From the NCBI RefSeq assembly GCF_014692525.1, contig NZ_JACNYL010000001.1, positions 1,116,001-1,180,000 of the forward strand: 64,000 nucleotides of DNA. Reading direction: 5' to 3'. The notes beneath the pieces are model-generated. The model had not been told where the DNA came from. It worked only from the letters and a program-made list of their open reading frames with translations, and made no database searches. Source of the stretch: Sphingobacterium chuzhouense. Lineage in GTDB: Bacteria; Bacteroidota; Bacteroidia; Sphingobacteriales; Sphingobacteriaceae. The translations under genes were made by a program, and so were the position numbers. Shown piece after piece: positions 36,201 to 44,799 of this stretch (position 1 is the first letter of the stretch; every line of letters begins with the position of its first letter).

Positions 36201-36864
36201 TGCTTGGCAACTTGGTGATTTACACTATTTGGATACCGACGGTGATGGCAAGGTAGACCCGGGCAAAGGTACATTGGATGATCACGGCGACCTGATGATC
36301 ATCGGTAATACAACACCAAGATATTCTTTTGGATTTAATTTTAAATTGGGCTATAAAGGGATAGAATTATCTACATTTTTTCAGGGAGTTGCCAAAAGAG
36401 ACTTCCCAATGGCTGGAAGTACATATCTATTTGGCGGTAGAAATTACTTTAAGGAGCATCTCGATTATTTTAGCTACGATAATCCAAACGGCTATTTACC
36501 TCGGTTAACGGACCCCAATCAAATGGACTATCAAGTCAATACAGGTTACAATACAACGCGATATTTGCTGAATGCGGCCTATGTGCGGTTGAAAAACGTA
36601 ATGCTATCCTATACTGTTAAAACGAAAGCCATAGAGCGACTAGGTATACGCAATCTGAGGGCATACGTGACGTCGGACAATTTGTTTACAATAAGTTCGC
36701 TTAAGGGGCAGTTTGATCCAGAAACGATTAATCAAGTCAACACATGGGCTGGGGGTAGCAATGCCAGTGCGCCGGGATTGACATCGATCCTGCTGCAAAA
36801 TGGAAATGGAAAAGTATACCCCATGAATAAAAATATTGTTTTAGGTGTAAATCTAACTTTTTAA
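33250..36864 (+). CDS. SusC-type TonB-dependent transducer with STN domain (plus-strand half)
   Basis: A 1204-residue outer-membrane transporter. Signal peptide to about residue 39 (HQSHA-ANF). STN signalling domain at about 45-120 (LESTIKTISDQTGYDFIYLS). Carboxypeptidase-like beta domain at about 128-200. Plug at about 205-340 with the SusC signature VTVLKDASASAVYGARAAYGV. The beta-barrel ends in F (IVLGVNLTF). The STN domain signals ligand binding to the neighbouring FecR and sigma factor. It forms a complex with the SusD protein encoded 10 bases downstream. The family call is certain; the oligosaccharide is inferred from the neighbouring enzymes. Confidence 0.96.
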   Translation: MIKKTNYFNAKWRIPSFLCKSLRHFLLMTSLVFVHQSHAANFQSIRLEQKTNKLESTIKTISDQTGYDFIYLSDHARAIDVKPKQGYYPNIEMALSDILKGTALQYKIESKTVILERVSVLGQQQQETRGVVVGSDGKPLASAVVRAIGSRQEVNTDTNGAFILRVENYQTELTISYLGYETLRITAKANLGVIKLTPSVSVMDEIVVVGMDKQKRNTITSAISTVKQDAIESRPITDLTSALQGNVAGLNFATDASSSNPVGGEIGAEIQFNIRGIGSINGGEPYVLVDGVEQSMQNVNPADVESVTVLKDASASAVYGARAAYGVVLVTTKSGRAEKPRLNYQGTMGFNSPINMPQMMNSIEFAHYINQRNDNMGVRPIFSEQTIQKMEEFLQNPYGEGLPGLGLNPDGSDWAGAYDNQYANTDWFDYYFKDISRLNIHNLNITGGSETTNYYVGTGFVNQTGLLDKVDDTMKKLNLNTKLEVRAKNWLKFNFNNNLTYNKINRPMPNQTIFYGTIANAFPNRPTHLPVNSAYDLPNWNEMMYLTNAAYQQARISDALALSATVTPLKNWDIMADMRMRFDVESNDFTLKRPQYQLPTGAFMMIEGNRQGYQYPGMMWQNTQFGSYTRGSAFNYYLSPNISTSYSYETGNHYFKAMTGFQAEVQQFSSEYMYKDAMMSEDVYSFDNANGKLYAGEARSHWATMGTFARLNWHYANTYFLEISGRYDGSSRFARAHRWGLFPSFSAGYDMARTDYFSRLNLPISQLKVRVSYGRLGNQNGAGLYDHISTMTLVPDHANGWLLPGVNATPGLGTVAITPNMLSPFITWEKVDNANLGLDLLSFDNRLSLTADMYQRTTRDMIGPAEAIPSMSGLAPSARSKVNNATLRNRGWELAVNWTDQLKSGWNYSVGFNLFDYKAIVTQYNNPEGMLYNNHTGLPRNKGYYKGMDIGEIWGYKADNLFTSNRAIDQYLNEVDLSFFKADNAWQLGDLHYLDTDGDGKVDPGKGTLDDHGDLMIIGNTTPRYSFGFNFKLGYKGIELSTFFQGVAKRDFPMAGSTYLFGGRNYFKEHLDYFSYDNPNGYLPRLTDPNQMDYQVNTGYNTTRYLLNAAYVRLKNVMLSYTVKTKAIERLGIRNLRAYVTSDNLFTISSLKGQFDPETINQVNTWAGGSNASAPGLTSILLQNGNGKVYPMNKNIVLGVNLTF

Positions 36865-36874
36865 AAAACTGATT

Positions 36875-38674
36875 ATGAAACAGATATTTATCGTGCTTTT
36901 ATTGAGCATATGTTGTTTAAGTTGTTCTGATTTTTTAGATAGAGAACCATTGACAACCCCGAATAGTGATAATTTTTTAGTGGGACATTCACAGATAGAA
37001 AACTATATCAACGGATTGTATATGGCTTTGCCTTCCCTTCCAAAATTTGGTATGGGCGTACGTGGCGAAGAGAAAAATTCGGACAATATTCTTGCTGAAA
37101 ACTATGATAGACGTTTAAATGGGGAGCTTAGAGTGTTTGATGGTGGTACAGACTGGAATACGGGTTATCAAAATCTGCGTGGAGTCAATTATTTTTTCAC
37201 GTACTATAAGGTGGATCCGACCTTGGAATCGGCAGATATCTTGTCCTTAAAAGGTGAAGCTCATTTCTTACGTGCTTTTTGGCATTTTTACCTTTTGTCC
37301 CGTTTCGGCAAGATTCCCGTTATGGATCAATTGTGGGATCAACGGGCTACATTGGACGGCTTACAGATACCTGCAAAAGATCGTACCGAGGTCGTGAAAT
37401 TCATATTGGAAGATTTGACGAAAGCAAAGGAATTGTTGCATAGCCGTTCTAAATTTAAAGGTCTACGTTTGTCCAAGGAAGCAGCCATGATCTTTGCCAT
37501 GCGTGTAGCCTTATACGAAGGCACCTGGCAAAAATATCACAAAAATACCGTATTTGACGCCGAGGACAATCAATCGGTTTATTTTTTGGAAGAAGTAATG
37601 AAATGGGGAGATGAGCTGTTTCTACTAAATACACTGACGTTGCATGAGAAAGGAAATGGTACAGCTCAATCGGAAGAAGAGGCTTTTGGCCAGCTTTTTA
37701 ACCAAAAAGATCTATCCTCGATATCCGAAGTGGTCTTTTGGAAACAATATTCCAATGCGAGTGGTATTTTTCACGCATTAACAGGGTTATTGGGAACTGG
37801 TGTCGTGGATCAAGCAGGGCCTGCCGGCTTGTCTTTGGAATTGGTCAATAATTACTTAAATAGCGACGGAACATTCATCCATCCACACGATGCTATTCAT
37901 AAAGACTTCAATCAGATGTTTGTTGGTCGGGACGCTCGTCTTACCGCCACGGTAATGCACAGTGATACAAAATTCAGGTCTTCGGCCAGTGGAGCAAAAC
38001 CTTTGCTGGTGCAGGCCTATTCCGATGCGGACAAGGACATTATCAACCCTCCTTATTTGAAAGGTGACGGTCAAAATAAAAATGTTACAGGTTTCCATAT
38101 CCGACTCGGTGTGGATGAGACCTTTGTCAGTGGCAATGGAGAGACTGCTTTTGGTGTTATCCGATATGCAGAAGCATTATTATGTTATGCAGAAGCGGCA
38201 GAAGAGCTAGGCAAATGCGATGATAATGTCCTGAATAAGACCATAAAAGTTCTCCGAGAACGAGCGGGCGTAACGTATATCAAACCAAGTCTTATCGATC
38301 CCTCTTTTTCAGACTTTGGCTACCCATTGACAGCCAACCTACAGGAAATACGTCGGGAAAGAAGATCAGAGTTAGCTCTCCAAGGCTACCGATTGGACGA
38401 CCTGATGCGGTGGAAAGGTCATAAACTTTTTCAGGGAAAATCTGGACGTGGAGCTTACTTTGGCCACGATGGCGTATTATACCAATCTTTTCCAGACATA
38501 GATGCACCTGTGTTGGCAACTATTTTGATCGATAATGAAAATTGGATGCACCCACTTCAACAATTCCTACCCGGAGGATATCAATTTAAGGAAAACAGGG
38601 ATTACTTAATGCCTATACCTCCGGATGAGTTGGTGCTAAATAAACAATTGGATCAAAATCCGAACTGGAACTAA
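36875..38674 (+). CDS. SusD/RagB-family surface glycan-binding lipoprotein
   Basis: A 599-residue lipoprotein with signal peptide ending LSC (C17). The typical SusD N-terminus is DFLDREPLTTPNSDNF. Tetratricopeptide-like helices include EAHFLRAFWHFYLLSRFGKIPV. The C-terminal SusD domain carries IRRERRSELALQGYRLDDLMRW. It caps the SusC barrel and captures the oligosaccharide at the surface. The pair is followed directly by a GH16 lipoprotein, so binding, cleavage and import are encoded in one transcript. No SusE or SusF type protein is present. Confidence 0.95.
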   Translation: MKQIFIVLLLSICCLSCSDFLDREPLTTPNSDNFLVGHSQIENYINGLYMALPSLPKFGMGVRGEEKNSDNILAENYDRRLNGELRVFDGGTDWNTGYQNLRGVNYFFTYYKVDPTLESADILSLKGEAHFLRAFWHFYLLSRFGKIPVMDQLWDQRATLDGLQIPAKDRTEVVKFILEDLTKAKELLHSRSKFKGLRLSKEAAMIFAMRVALYEGTWQKYHKNTVFDAEDNQSVYFLEEVMKWGDELFLLNTLTLHEKGNGTAQSEEEAFGQLFNQKDLSSISEVVFWKQYSNASGIFHALTGLLGTGVVDQAGPAGLSLELVNNYLNSDGTFIHPHDAIHKDFNQMFVGRDARLTATVMHSDTKFRSSASGAKPLLVQAYSDADKDIINPPYLKGDGQNKNVTGFHIRLGVDETFVSGNGETAFGVIRYAEALLCYAEAAEELGKCDDNVLNKTIKVLRERAGVTYIKPSLIDPSFSDFGYPLTANLQEIRRERRSELALQGYRLDDLMRWKGHKLFQGKSGRGAYFGHDGVLYQSFPDIDAPVLATILIDNENWMHPLQQFLPGGYQFKENRDYLMPIPPDELVLNKQLDQNPNWN

Positions 38675-38680
38675 CAAATT

Positions 38681-40558
38681 ATGGACTACTACAACAAAAT
38701 GATGATGAACAGAGTCATATACACCATACTGTCAATATTGATAGTGACCATCTTATATTCTTGTACGAAGAATTTACTGGATCCGCTCGTCAAGCCGGTT
38801 CCCTTGAAAGTTTCTCTCAGCAGCCAAAGTTTAGTAATGGGGGATGAATTAACCATTGAGATTTTTGTGGACGAGGAGGATAATGCAGAGGCCGTAAGTC
38901 CCGAAGAGTTTGATGTCTATCTTTCCGCTAAAGCGGGAACGAGAGACGTTGCAGGCGAGGTTTTCGAAAATATGCCGGAAAAAGTGACCTTTCCGAAAGG
39001 AGAAAAAAGGATAGCAGTCAAAGTTCCTATCTTAAAGGAAGGTATCACGTCTACTTATACATTGGATCTGACGACATTTGTACGTGGCTATAAAATCAGT
39101 GGGGCCACCCAATCGATTATTGTTTCCGATTTTCATTATACGATCGTCGGTTTGAAAAATAATCCCGATAAAGAAGTGCAGGAAGGTAGTGATTTTGTTT
39201 TGACAGCTAGTGTTGGGGTTCCTAGTTTGGAAGATATTGTGGTAAATATTGCCGCAAAAGTAGGCGAAGAAGATGAATATGAAAATCTGCCCGTTACACT
39301 TACGATTCCAAAAGGAGCAACTTCGATAGAGAGCGAAAACATTTTGCTCAAAGAGGATATGATCTATACTGGCAATAAAAATTTGACTTTGTTGATTTCC
39401 TCTAATGCAACCGTACATCCGATCTACGAAAGTGAGCTGATTATATTGAAAAGAGATATCGACGCGCCATTGGGGGCATTGCTTCAAGACGAGCGTTGGG
39501 TGTATGACAACCCGAGCATACCGTTCATGTCCAGTCGAAATAAAGCAGCGGTCGAGACGTGGTACGATAAGGATCCGATAGAAATGCATATAGGTGATCC
39601 ACACCCCAAGATTTCGGGATGGAATTTTTATAATGCACTAGAATTTCATGCAATTCCTGCGGCATATGCCAATGTCACACCTAATACTTTCGGAAACTAT
39701 GTTCCAAAAGGTTTTGCGGCACAAAACACAACGCTGGTGCAGACGGTTATGGCCGTGAACAATGATAAATATTCGACCATAACGAGTGAAGGATACCTGA
39801 AAATGTGGGCTGTCAAAGAGCCAACACAAGCTACCGGAGGTGCTTCTGGCATGAGAAATTATGGTTTTTCAGCTTTATATTCTTCTAAATTTAATGCAAA
39901 TAATGCCACCTTTATTCCGCAACATACCCGCATCTATCCAGGTATGCGTATAGAAGTCAGGGCACGTGTTCGTGGCGAGAAAAATGGTTTCAACTGTGCC
40001 ATCTGGCTACAAGGCAATGCACAGAGCAGTTTAGCTTGGCCATTGTATGGGGAAATCGATATTTTAGAGAATCCGGTGGGTTCAAAAACAGGAACCAATA
40101 TGGCATATCAAACTTTTCATCTAAGCGACCAAGGGATGGCGGACTATAATCCGCATAGTGTAGTCAATATGCCTAATATGAGCGATTGGAATATCTATTG
40201 GGTGGAATTTGTGAACGAAAATACCGTCACGATGGGGATCAATGGCCAGGACAATGTCACACTTCGAAAGAGTGATATGAAAGACCCGTCTTTATGGCCA
40301 TTTGATAAGGTCATTAATCCGGAGGGATTCCATTTTTTGTTGACATTAGGCGCACCAAGCGAATGGGGGCTAGGCAGTCCAACTCCTGCTGGCTGGGATT
40401 CGGCATTTGCTGATATTCTCTATAATGATAGCAAAACAAATCCAAGAACGCCAAGGCTAGAGCTGGATTGGATCCGATATTATACCAACGCCGTATACGA
40501 TATAGGCAATAAGCAGAGTGCTTATACACATAACACAGCCAATGCTACTTTGTATTAA
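38681..40558 (+). CDS. Surface GH16 endo-glycosidase lipoprotein with N-terminal beta-sandwich repeats
   Basis: A 625-residue predicted lipoprotein (lipobox LYSC, C28). Two similar beta-rich repeats at about residues 42-148 and 152-257 (both with a GDEL/GSDF start and an IPKG or FPKG block) resemble Calx-beta/Ig-like modules. The GH16 catalytic domain (about 265-610) has the active-site motif E458-I-D460-I-L-E463. GH16 includes endo-beta-galactosidases acting on poly-LacNAc and keratan sulfate as well as laminarinases and agarases. The N-terminal repeats may serve as binding or spacer modules, since no separate surface binding protein is encoded. It lies 6 bases after susD. Confidence 0.87.
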   Translation: MDYYNKMMMNRVIYTILSILIVTILYSCTKNLLDPLVKPVPLKVSLSSQSLVMGDELTIEIFVDEEDNAEAVSPEEFDVYLSAKAGTRDVAGEVFENMPEKVTFPKGEKRIAVKVPILKEGITSTYTLDLTTFVRGYKISGATQSIIVSDFHYTIVGLKNNPDKEVQEGSDFVLTASVGVPSLEDIVVNIAAKVGEEDEYENLPVTLTIPKGATSIESENILLKEDMIYTGNKNLTLLISSNATVHPIYESELIILKRDIDAPLGALLQDERWVYDNPSIPFMSSRNKAAVETWYDKDPIEMHIGDPHPKISGWNFYNALEFHAIPAAYANVTPNTFGNYVPKGFAAQNTTLVQTVMAVNNDKYSTITSEGYLKMWAVKEPTQATGGASGMRNYGFSALYSSKFNANNATFIPQHTRIYPGMRIEVRARVRGEKNGFNCAIWLQGNAQSSLAWPLYGEIDILENPVGSKTGTNMAYQTFHLSDQGMADYNPHSVVNMPNMSDWNIYWVEFVNENTVTMGINGQDNVTLRKSDMKDPSLWPFDKVINPEGFHFLLTLGAPSEWGLGSPTPAGWDSAFADILYNDSKTNPRTPRLELDWIRYYTNAVYDIGNKQSAYTHNTANATLY

Positions 40559-40566
40559 TTATTTAT

Positions 40567-40600
40567 TGTTTCCTATATTTGATGGTGGATATAGGAAACA
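40567..40600. promoter_or_regulatory. 12-bp inverted repeat between GH16 and sulfatase genes
   Basis: TGTTTCCTATAT (40567-40578) and ATATAGGAAACA (40589-40600) are perfect inverted repeats with a 10-base loop. They lie 8 bases after the GH16 stop and 22 bases before the sulfatase ATG. Without a T run it is a weak terminator; it could be an operator or an mRNA stem that sets the ratio between the two proteins. Confidence 0.55.
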
Positions 40601-40622
40601 TTCTATACTATAGAAAAAAGGA

Positions 40623-42155
40623 ATGAATTATTTATCAAAACTATTAGCCTTAATTTTTCTATGTATTTCAACCCTAACTTATGGGCAGGTGCAGAGAAAA
40701 AACATTATTATCATCATTTCAGATGATCATGCCTACCAAACAATCGGAGCATATGGATCTGAGATTGCCAGTACCCCGAATATAGATAGACTTGCCAAGG
40801 AGGGGGCACTTTTCAACAGAGCCTATGTTACGAATTCGATCTGTGGACCGAGCCGTGCAACGCTGTTGACAGGAAAATATAGCCACAAAAACGGCTTTAA
40901 AGATAATGAAACATCTAACTTTGATCACGGTCAGGATCTGTTTGTCAAACGACTTCAACTAGCCGGCTACAAGACTGCCTGGGTCGGTAAACAACACTTG
41001 GGAGATGTACCACAAGGATTTGATTACGCCAGTATCCTAGTCGGCCAGGGGCATTATTTCAATCCCGATTTCATCAATACCGACGGCAGTATGGAACGGG
41101 TAGAGGGTTACGTTTCCGATATTGTTACCCGCAAGGCGACAGGCTGGCTGGACACACTGGACAGAACCGCTCCTTTTTGTCTGATAATCGGCCACAAGGC
41201 CACACACCGTACTTGGATGCCGGATCCGCGTGACTTTGGCAAATATGATGATGTAGAGATTCCCCTACCGACGACATTCTATGACGCATACCAAGGTCGA
41301 GAAGCTGCAAAAGTGCAGGAAATGAGTATCGCCAAAGATATGCAGATGGGGTATGACCTAAAGATGTACAAAAATCCATCAGATCTGCGGAAAGACGGTA
41401 ATTTCGCGAGAATGACCAATGAACAGTTTGACAAGTACCTAGCCTATTACCGCCCAATCCAAGAGCAACTGGAACAGTCGAACTTATCCGGACGTGCATT
41501 AGTAGAATGGAAATATAAAAGATATATGATCGATTATCTGAATACGGCGGAGTCCATGGATCGTAATATTGGTACTATACTGGAATACCTTGATCAACAT
41601 AATCTTACCGACAATACCTTGATCATCTATCTATCCGATCAGGGTTTCTATATGGGAGAACACGGGTGGTTTGATAAACGCTTTATGTATGAAGAGTCTT
41701 TTAGAACACCAATGCTAGTCCGATTGCCAGGAGTAATCCAGCCCAACACGAAACTTAATTCTCTGGTCATGAACGTAGACATAGCTCCTACATTGTTAGA
41801 ACTGGCCGGAGTGGACAAGCCACAGGACATGCAGGGAAAATCCTTTCTATCCAGTTTAACGGGGAAAAAGGGCAAAAGCAGAAAACACATGTATTATCAT
41901 TATTATGAAAATGGCGAGCATGCAGTATCCCCTCACTTTGGCGTAAGCGATGGACGCTATAAGCTAATCCGTTTTTACAAAAGGATAGAAGGTTGGGAGT
42001 TTTTTGATCTGGAAAAGGATCCTAATGAACTGTCAAATGTCTACGGGCAAAAAGAGTACCATAAAGCCCAAAAGAAAATGGAGAATATACTCAAAAAGGA
42101 AATCCGCCGACTTGAGGACGAAGAAGCATACCGGATTTTACAATATAAAAACTAA
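40623..42155 (+). CDS. Secreted type I sulfatase, N-acetylglucosamine-6-sulfatase-like
   Basis: A 510-residue periplasmic enzyme with signal peptide at about 1-21. The sulfatase signature C74-GPSRATLLTGKYSHKNG contains C74, to be converted to formylglycine; the metal-binding D34/D35 are in IISDDHAY. DQGFYMGEHGWFDKRFMYEE and the block GHKATHRTWMPD resemble the S1_11 type enzymes that remove 6-O-sulfate from GlcNAc; this subfamily assignment is from memory of family features. No maturase gene is in the window. It is the last gene of the plus-strand half and would unmask GlcNAc for the GH20. Confidence 0.88.
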   Translation: MNYLSKLLALIFLCISTLTYGQVQRKNIIIIISDDHAYQTIGAYGSEIASTPNIDRLAKEGALFNRAYVTNSICGPSRATLLTGKYSHKNGFKDNETSNFDHGQDLFVKRLQLAGYKTAWVGKQHLGDVPQGFDYASILVGQGHYFNPDFINTDGSMERVEGYVSDIVTRKATGWLDTLDRTAPFCLIIGHKATHRTWMPDPRDFGKYDDVEIPLPTTFYDAYQGREAAKVQEMSIAKDMQMGYDLKMYKNPSDLRKDGNFARMTNEQFDKYLAYYRPIQEQLEQSNLSGRALVEWKYKRYMIDYLNTAESMDRNIGTILEYLDQHNLTDNTLIIYLSDQGFYMGEHGWFDKRFMYEESFRTPMLVRLPGVIQPNTKLNSLVMNVDIAPTLLELAGVDKPQDMQGKSFLSSLTGKKGKSRKHMYYHYYENGEHAVSPHFGVSDGRYKLIRFYKRIEGWEFFDLEKDPNELSNVYGQKEYHKAQKKMENILKKEIRRLEDEEAYRILQYKN

Positions 42156-42179
42156 AAAATCCCTATTTTTAGTTGTTAC

Positions 42180-42210
42180 GAACGTCCTTGCAACGATGCT
42201 AAGGACGTTC
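42180..42210. terminator. Hairpin between convergent sulfatase and GH2 genes
   Basis: GAACGTCCTT (42180-42189) and AAGGACGTTC (42201-42210) form a perfect 10-bp stem with an 11-base loop in the 65-bp gap where the two halves of the polysaccharide locus meet. It probably ends both transcripts. Confidence 0.65.
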
Positions 42211-42220
42211 CTTCCTACGC

Positions 42221-44731
42221 TTACTCACTGCGCACGGATACCATTGCTTTTTTCACTCCTTTCGCACTGGCTTCAAATATAATTTCACCACGTTCTTTGG
42301 TTGTTTCTAACACGGCGACTAGCTTTCCACTGAAGGCCTTCATCTTTGGCGCCTGGAACGATTCCAAACTTGCTGGATTCCCATTAGCTACTGCTTTGAA
42401 ATTTCCTTTTCCTTTTACGGTAAAAGAAATTTCTCGATCATCCATTGGACACAAAATGCCATGTTGATCTACAACACTTATCGTAATATAAGCAAGATCT
42501 TTTCCATCCGCCTTTAAAATTGGCCGATCAACCTCCAACTTTAATCCATAAGGCTTTCCAGCCGTCACCACACTATCCACTGCCGCAATATGGCCTGCAG
42601 CATCATAAGCGACCACTTTCACTACGCCCGGTTCATATCTCGTGTCCATCCACATCAATCGATATCTTTTTTGGCGCACGAAACTATCCAACGATTGCTT
42701 ATCGGCGGAGTCATCCCGTGTCACCGACAAGTCCTTGCTTTGAATCCCTTGGCTTTTCCCATTGATAAAAAGCTCCGCTTTGGGATAATTCGTATACACA
42801 AACACAGGTGTCGTGTCCCCTTCCCGACCCGGCCAAGACCAATGGGGTAAAATATGGAGTGTTTTTTCTTTCGTATTCCAATGACTCCGGTATAAATAGT
42901 ATCTATCTTTTGGAATTCCCGCTAAATCGACAATACCGAATAGCGAGCTATGGCTTGGCCAATCGGTGTAATACGGTGTAGGCTCTCCTAAATAATCGAA
43001 ACCTGTCCAGACAAATTCCCCAATGGCGTAAGGTAGATCCTCATGTTGAATGAAATTATCCTCAGGTAAATCGGACCAAGAGCAATGTTCTACATCATAT
43101 GACGATGCTTGGTGATCATCATATTTAGCCATCGACCTTCTGACCACCGGAAATTTGTAGACGCCACGGGAACTGATTGTAGATGCTGTTTCTGAACCAA
43201 GAATAATCTGCTGTTGAAGTTTTTTGTATGCTTCACGATATTTAAACGGCCGATAATTAAATCCGGCAACGTCCATCGTAGAAGCAAAGGAGCTATTGAT
43301 AACCGCATCGGGGTTATCCATACCTTGGGTTACTGGTCTCGTCGGATCCTCCCGATGACAGATATCTTGTAAAAAACGGGCTACTTTAGATCCTTCCGGG
43401 CTTGCTTGCTCGGGAACTTCATTTCCTATACACCACATGACAATGCTTGGATTGTTCCGATAATGATGAATGAGGTTCACCAAATCTTTTTCGGCCCATT
43501 CGTCAAAATATAAGTTATATCCATTCTTTACTTTGGGCAATTTCCATTCATCAAAGCTTTCGGCCATAACCATCATACCCATTTCGTCACAGGCCTTGAC
43601 AAATTCTGGTGCTGGCATATTATGAGAGGTCCGGATAGCATTTACGCCCATATCCTTCAGTATCCGAATCTGTCGTCGGATAGCCGATTCATTGACTGCA
43701 GCTCCCAAAGGACCCAGATCGTGATGCATACACACACCTTTAAATACTGTCTTCTCGCCATTCAAATAAAATCCTTTATTAGGAATAATTTCTATCGACC
43801 GTATCCCGAAGGGAGTTTCATAGGTATCTTTGAGCTCACCATTAACATATAATTTACTAACAGCGGTATACAACGTAGGTGTATCCGGCGACCATAATTT
43901 TGGGTTGGAGACAAAGATAGTCTGTTGCTTTCCCCGGCTGTCATACGGGGTAATGGTATCATTGCCATAACCAACGGCCTGCCGCTCTTGATCAAAGACC
44001 TCCGTTCGTAAAACCAATGTTTCCTCCATATCTTCAAGCTGTCTATCTATCTGTGTTTTTATGGAAACTTCAGCGAAGTCTGCTTCGATATGTGGCGTCG
44101 TAATATAGGTACCCCAATGTGCTATTTTCGTCTTATTACTCAAAATAAGATGAACATTCCTATACAGACCGGCCCCTGGATACCAACGGGAAGATTCCGA
44201 TAGATTCTCCAACCGTACAGCAATTACGTTCTCACCTGGAACGACGAATGCACTGATATCGAAGTAGAAACTATTATAGCCGTTGGGCCAATTTCCGACT
44301 CGCTTTCCGTTTACAAAAACGACTGCATTGCTCATCGCGCCATCAAATTGGAGCATACTGCGTTTGTCCTGCACATCCTTACCCAGTGTTATCTTCCTTC
44401 TATACCAACCTGTCCCCACAAAAGGAAGACCACCTGTACGCCCTGCATGTTCTAATGCTTCCTTTTGTCCATCTTGGGTAATAGCAGTATGCTGTTTATC
44501 ATTATGAATGCTGAATGGGCCATATATTGCCCAATCATGGGGCACAGAAACCGTCTGCCATTTTGCGTCGTCAAACAGCGGAGCTGAAAATGTTTCTTCA
44601 TCGTCTCTGCTGAACTTCCAATGGTCATCCAAAAGTATTTCCTCACGTTCTTGTGCCGACACCATAAAACAGCTGCAAGTGAGTATTAGACTACATAACT
44701 GTCGTAGTTTTCGGGTGCAAAAATTTCGCAT
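42221..44731 (-). CDS. GH2 beta-galactosidase-type glycoside hydrolase
   Basis: An 836-residue exported enzyme with signal peptide to about residue 26 (MVSA-QE). A GH2 sugar-binding domain is at about 30-205, an immunoglobulin-like domain at about 210-312, and a catalytic barrel at about 315-610. The acid/base is E438 (WCIGNEVP); the likely nucleophile is E514 (LGSETASTISSRGVY). C-terminal DUF4982 and Big-type domains span about 630-830. The GSETAS nucleophile block resembles that of streptococcal BgaA, a LacNAc-active beta-galactosidase; that comparison is from memory. It would remove terminal galactose so the GH20 can act. It is the last gene of the minus-strand half. Confidence 0.9.
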   Translation of the reverse strand: MRNFCTRKLRQLCSLILTCSCFMVSAQEREEILLDDHWKFSRDDEETFSAPLFDDAKWQTVSVPHDWAIYGPFSIHNDKQHTAITQDGQKEALEHAGRTGGLPFVGTGWYRRKITLGKDVQDKRSMLQFDGAMSNAVVFVNGKRVGNWPNGYNSFYFDISAFVVPGENVIAVRLENLSESSRWYPGAGLYRNVHLILSNKTKIAHWGTYITTPHIEADFAEVSIKTQIDRQLEDMEETLVLRTEVFDQERQAVGYGNDTITPYDSRGKQQTIFVSNPKLWSPDTPTLYTAVSKLYVNGELKDTYETPFGIRSIEIIPNKGFYLNGEKTVFKGVCMHHDLGPLGAAVNESAIRRQIRILKDMGVNAIRTSHNMPAPEFVKACDEMGMMVMAESFDEWKLPKVKNGYNLYFDEWAEKDLVNLIHHYRNNPSIVMWCIGNEVPEQASPEGSKVARFLQDICHREDPTRPVTQGMDNPDAVINSSFASTMDVAGFNYRPFKYREAYKKLQQQIILGSETASTISSRGVYKFPVVRRSMAKYDDHQASSYDVEHCSWSDLPEDNFIQHEDLPYAIGEFVWTGFDYLGEPTPYYTDWPSHSSLFGIVDLAGIPKDRYYLYRSHWNTKEKTLHILPHWSWPGREGDTTPVFVYTNYPKAELFINGKSQGIQSKDLSVTRDDSADKQSLDSFVRQKRYRLMWMDTRYEPGVVKVVAYDAAGHIAAVDSVVTAGKPYGLKLEVDRPILKADGKDLAYITISVVDQHGILCPMDDREISFTVKGKGNFKAVANGNPASLESFQAPKMKAFSGKLVAVLETTKERGEIIFEASAKGVKKAMVSVRSE

Positions 44732-44799
44732 GATGTATTGTTTTTAAAATAAATAACTATTTAAAAAAAGAATTTCGTTGCAACAAATGCATAGCCCTA

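Noticed and set aside
39032..39604. A 190-codon open frame on the minus strand inside the GH16 gene
   Set aside because: It lies entirely opposite a well-supported lipoprotein enzyme gene, shows no recognisable family pattern and is rich in codons expected from an antisense shadow.
41125..41499. A 124-codon minus-strand frame inside the sulfatase gene
   Set aside because: Antisense to the intact catalytic domain of the sulfatase, with no start signal or family features.
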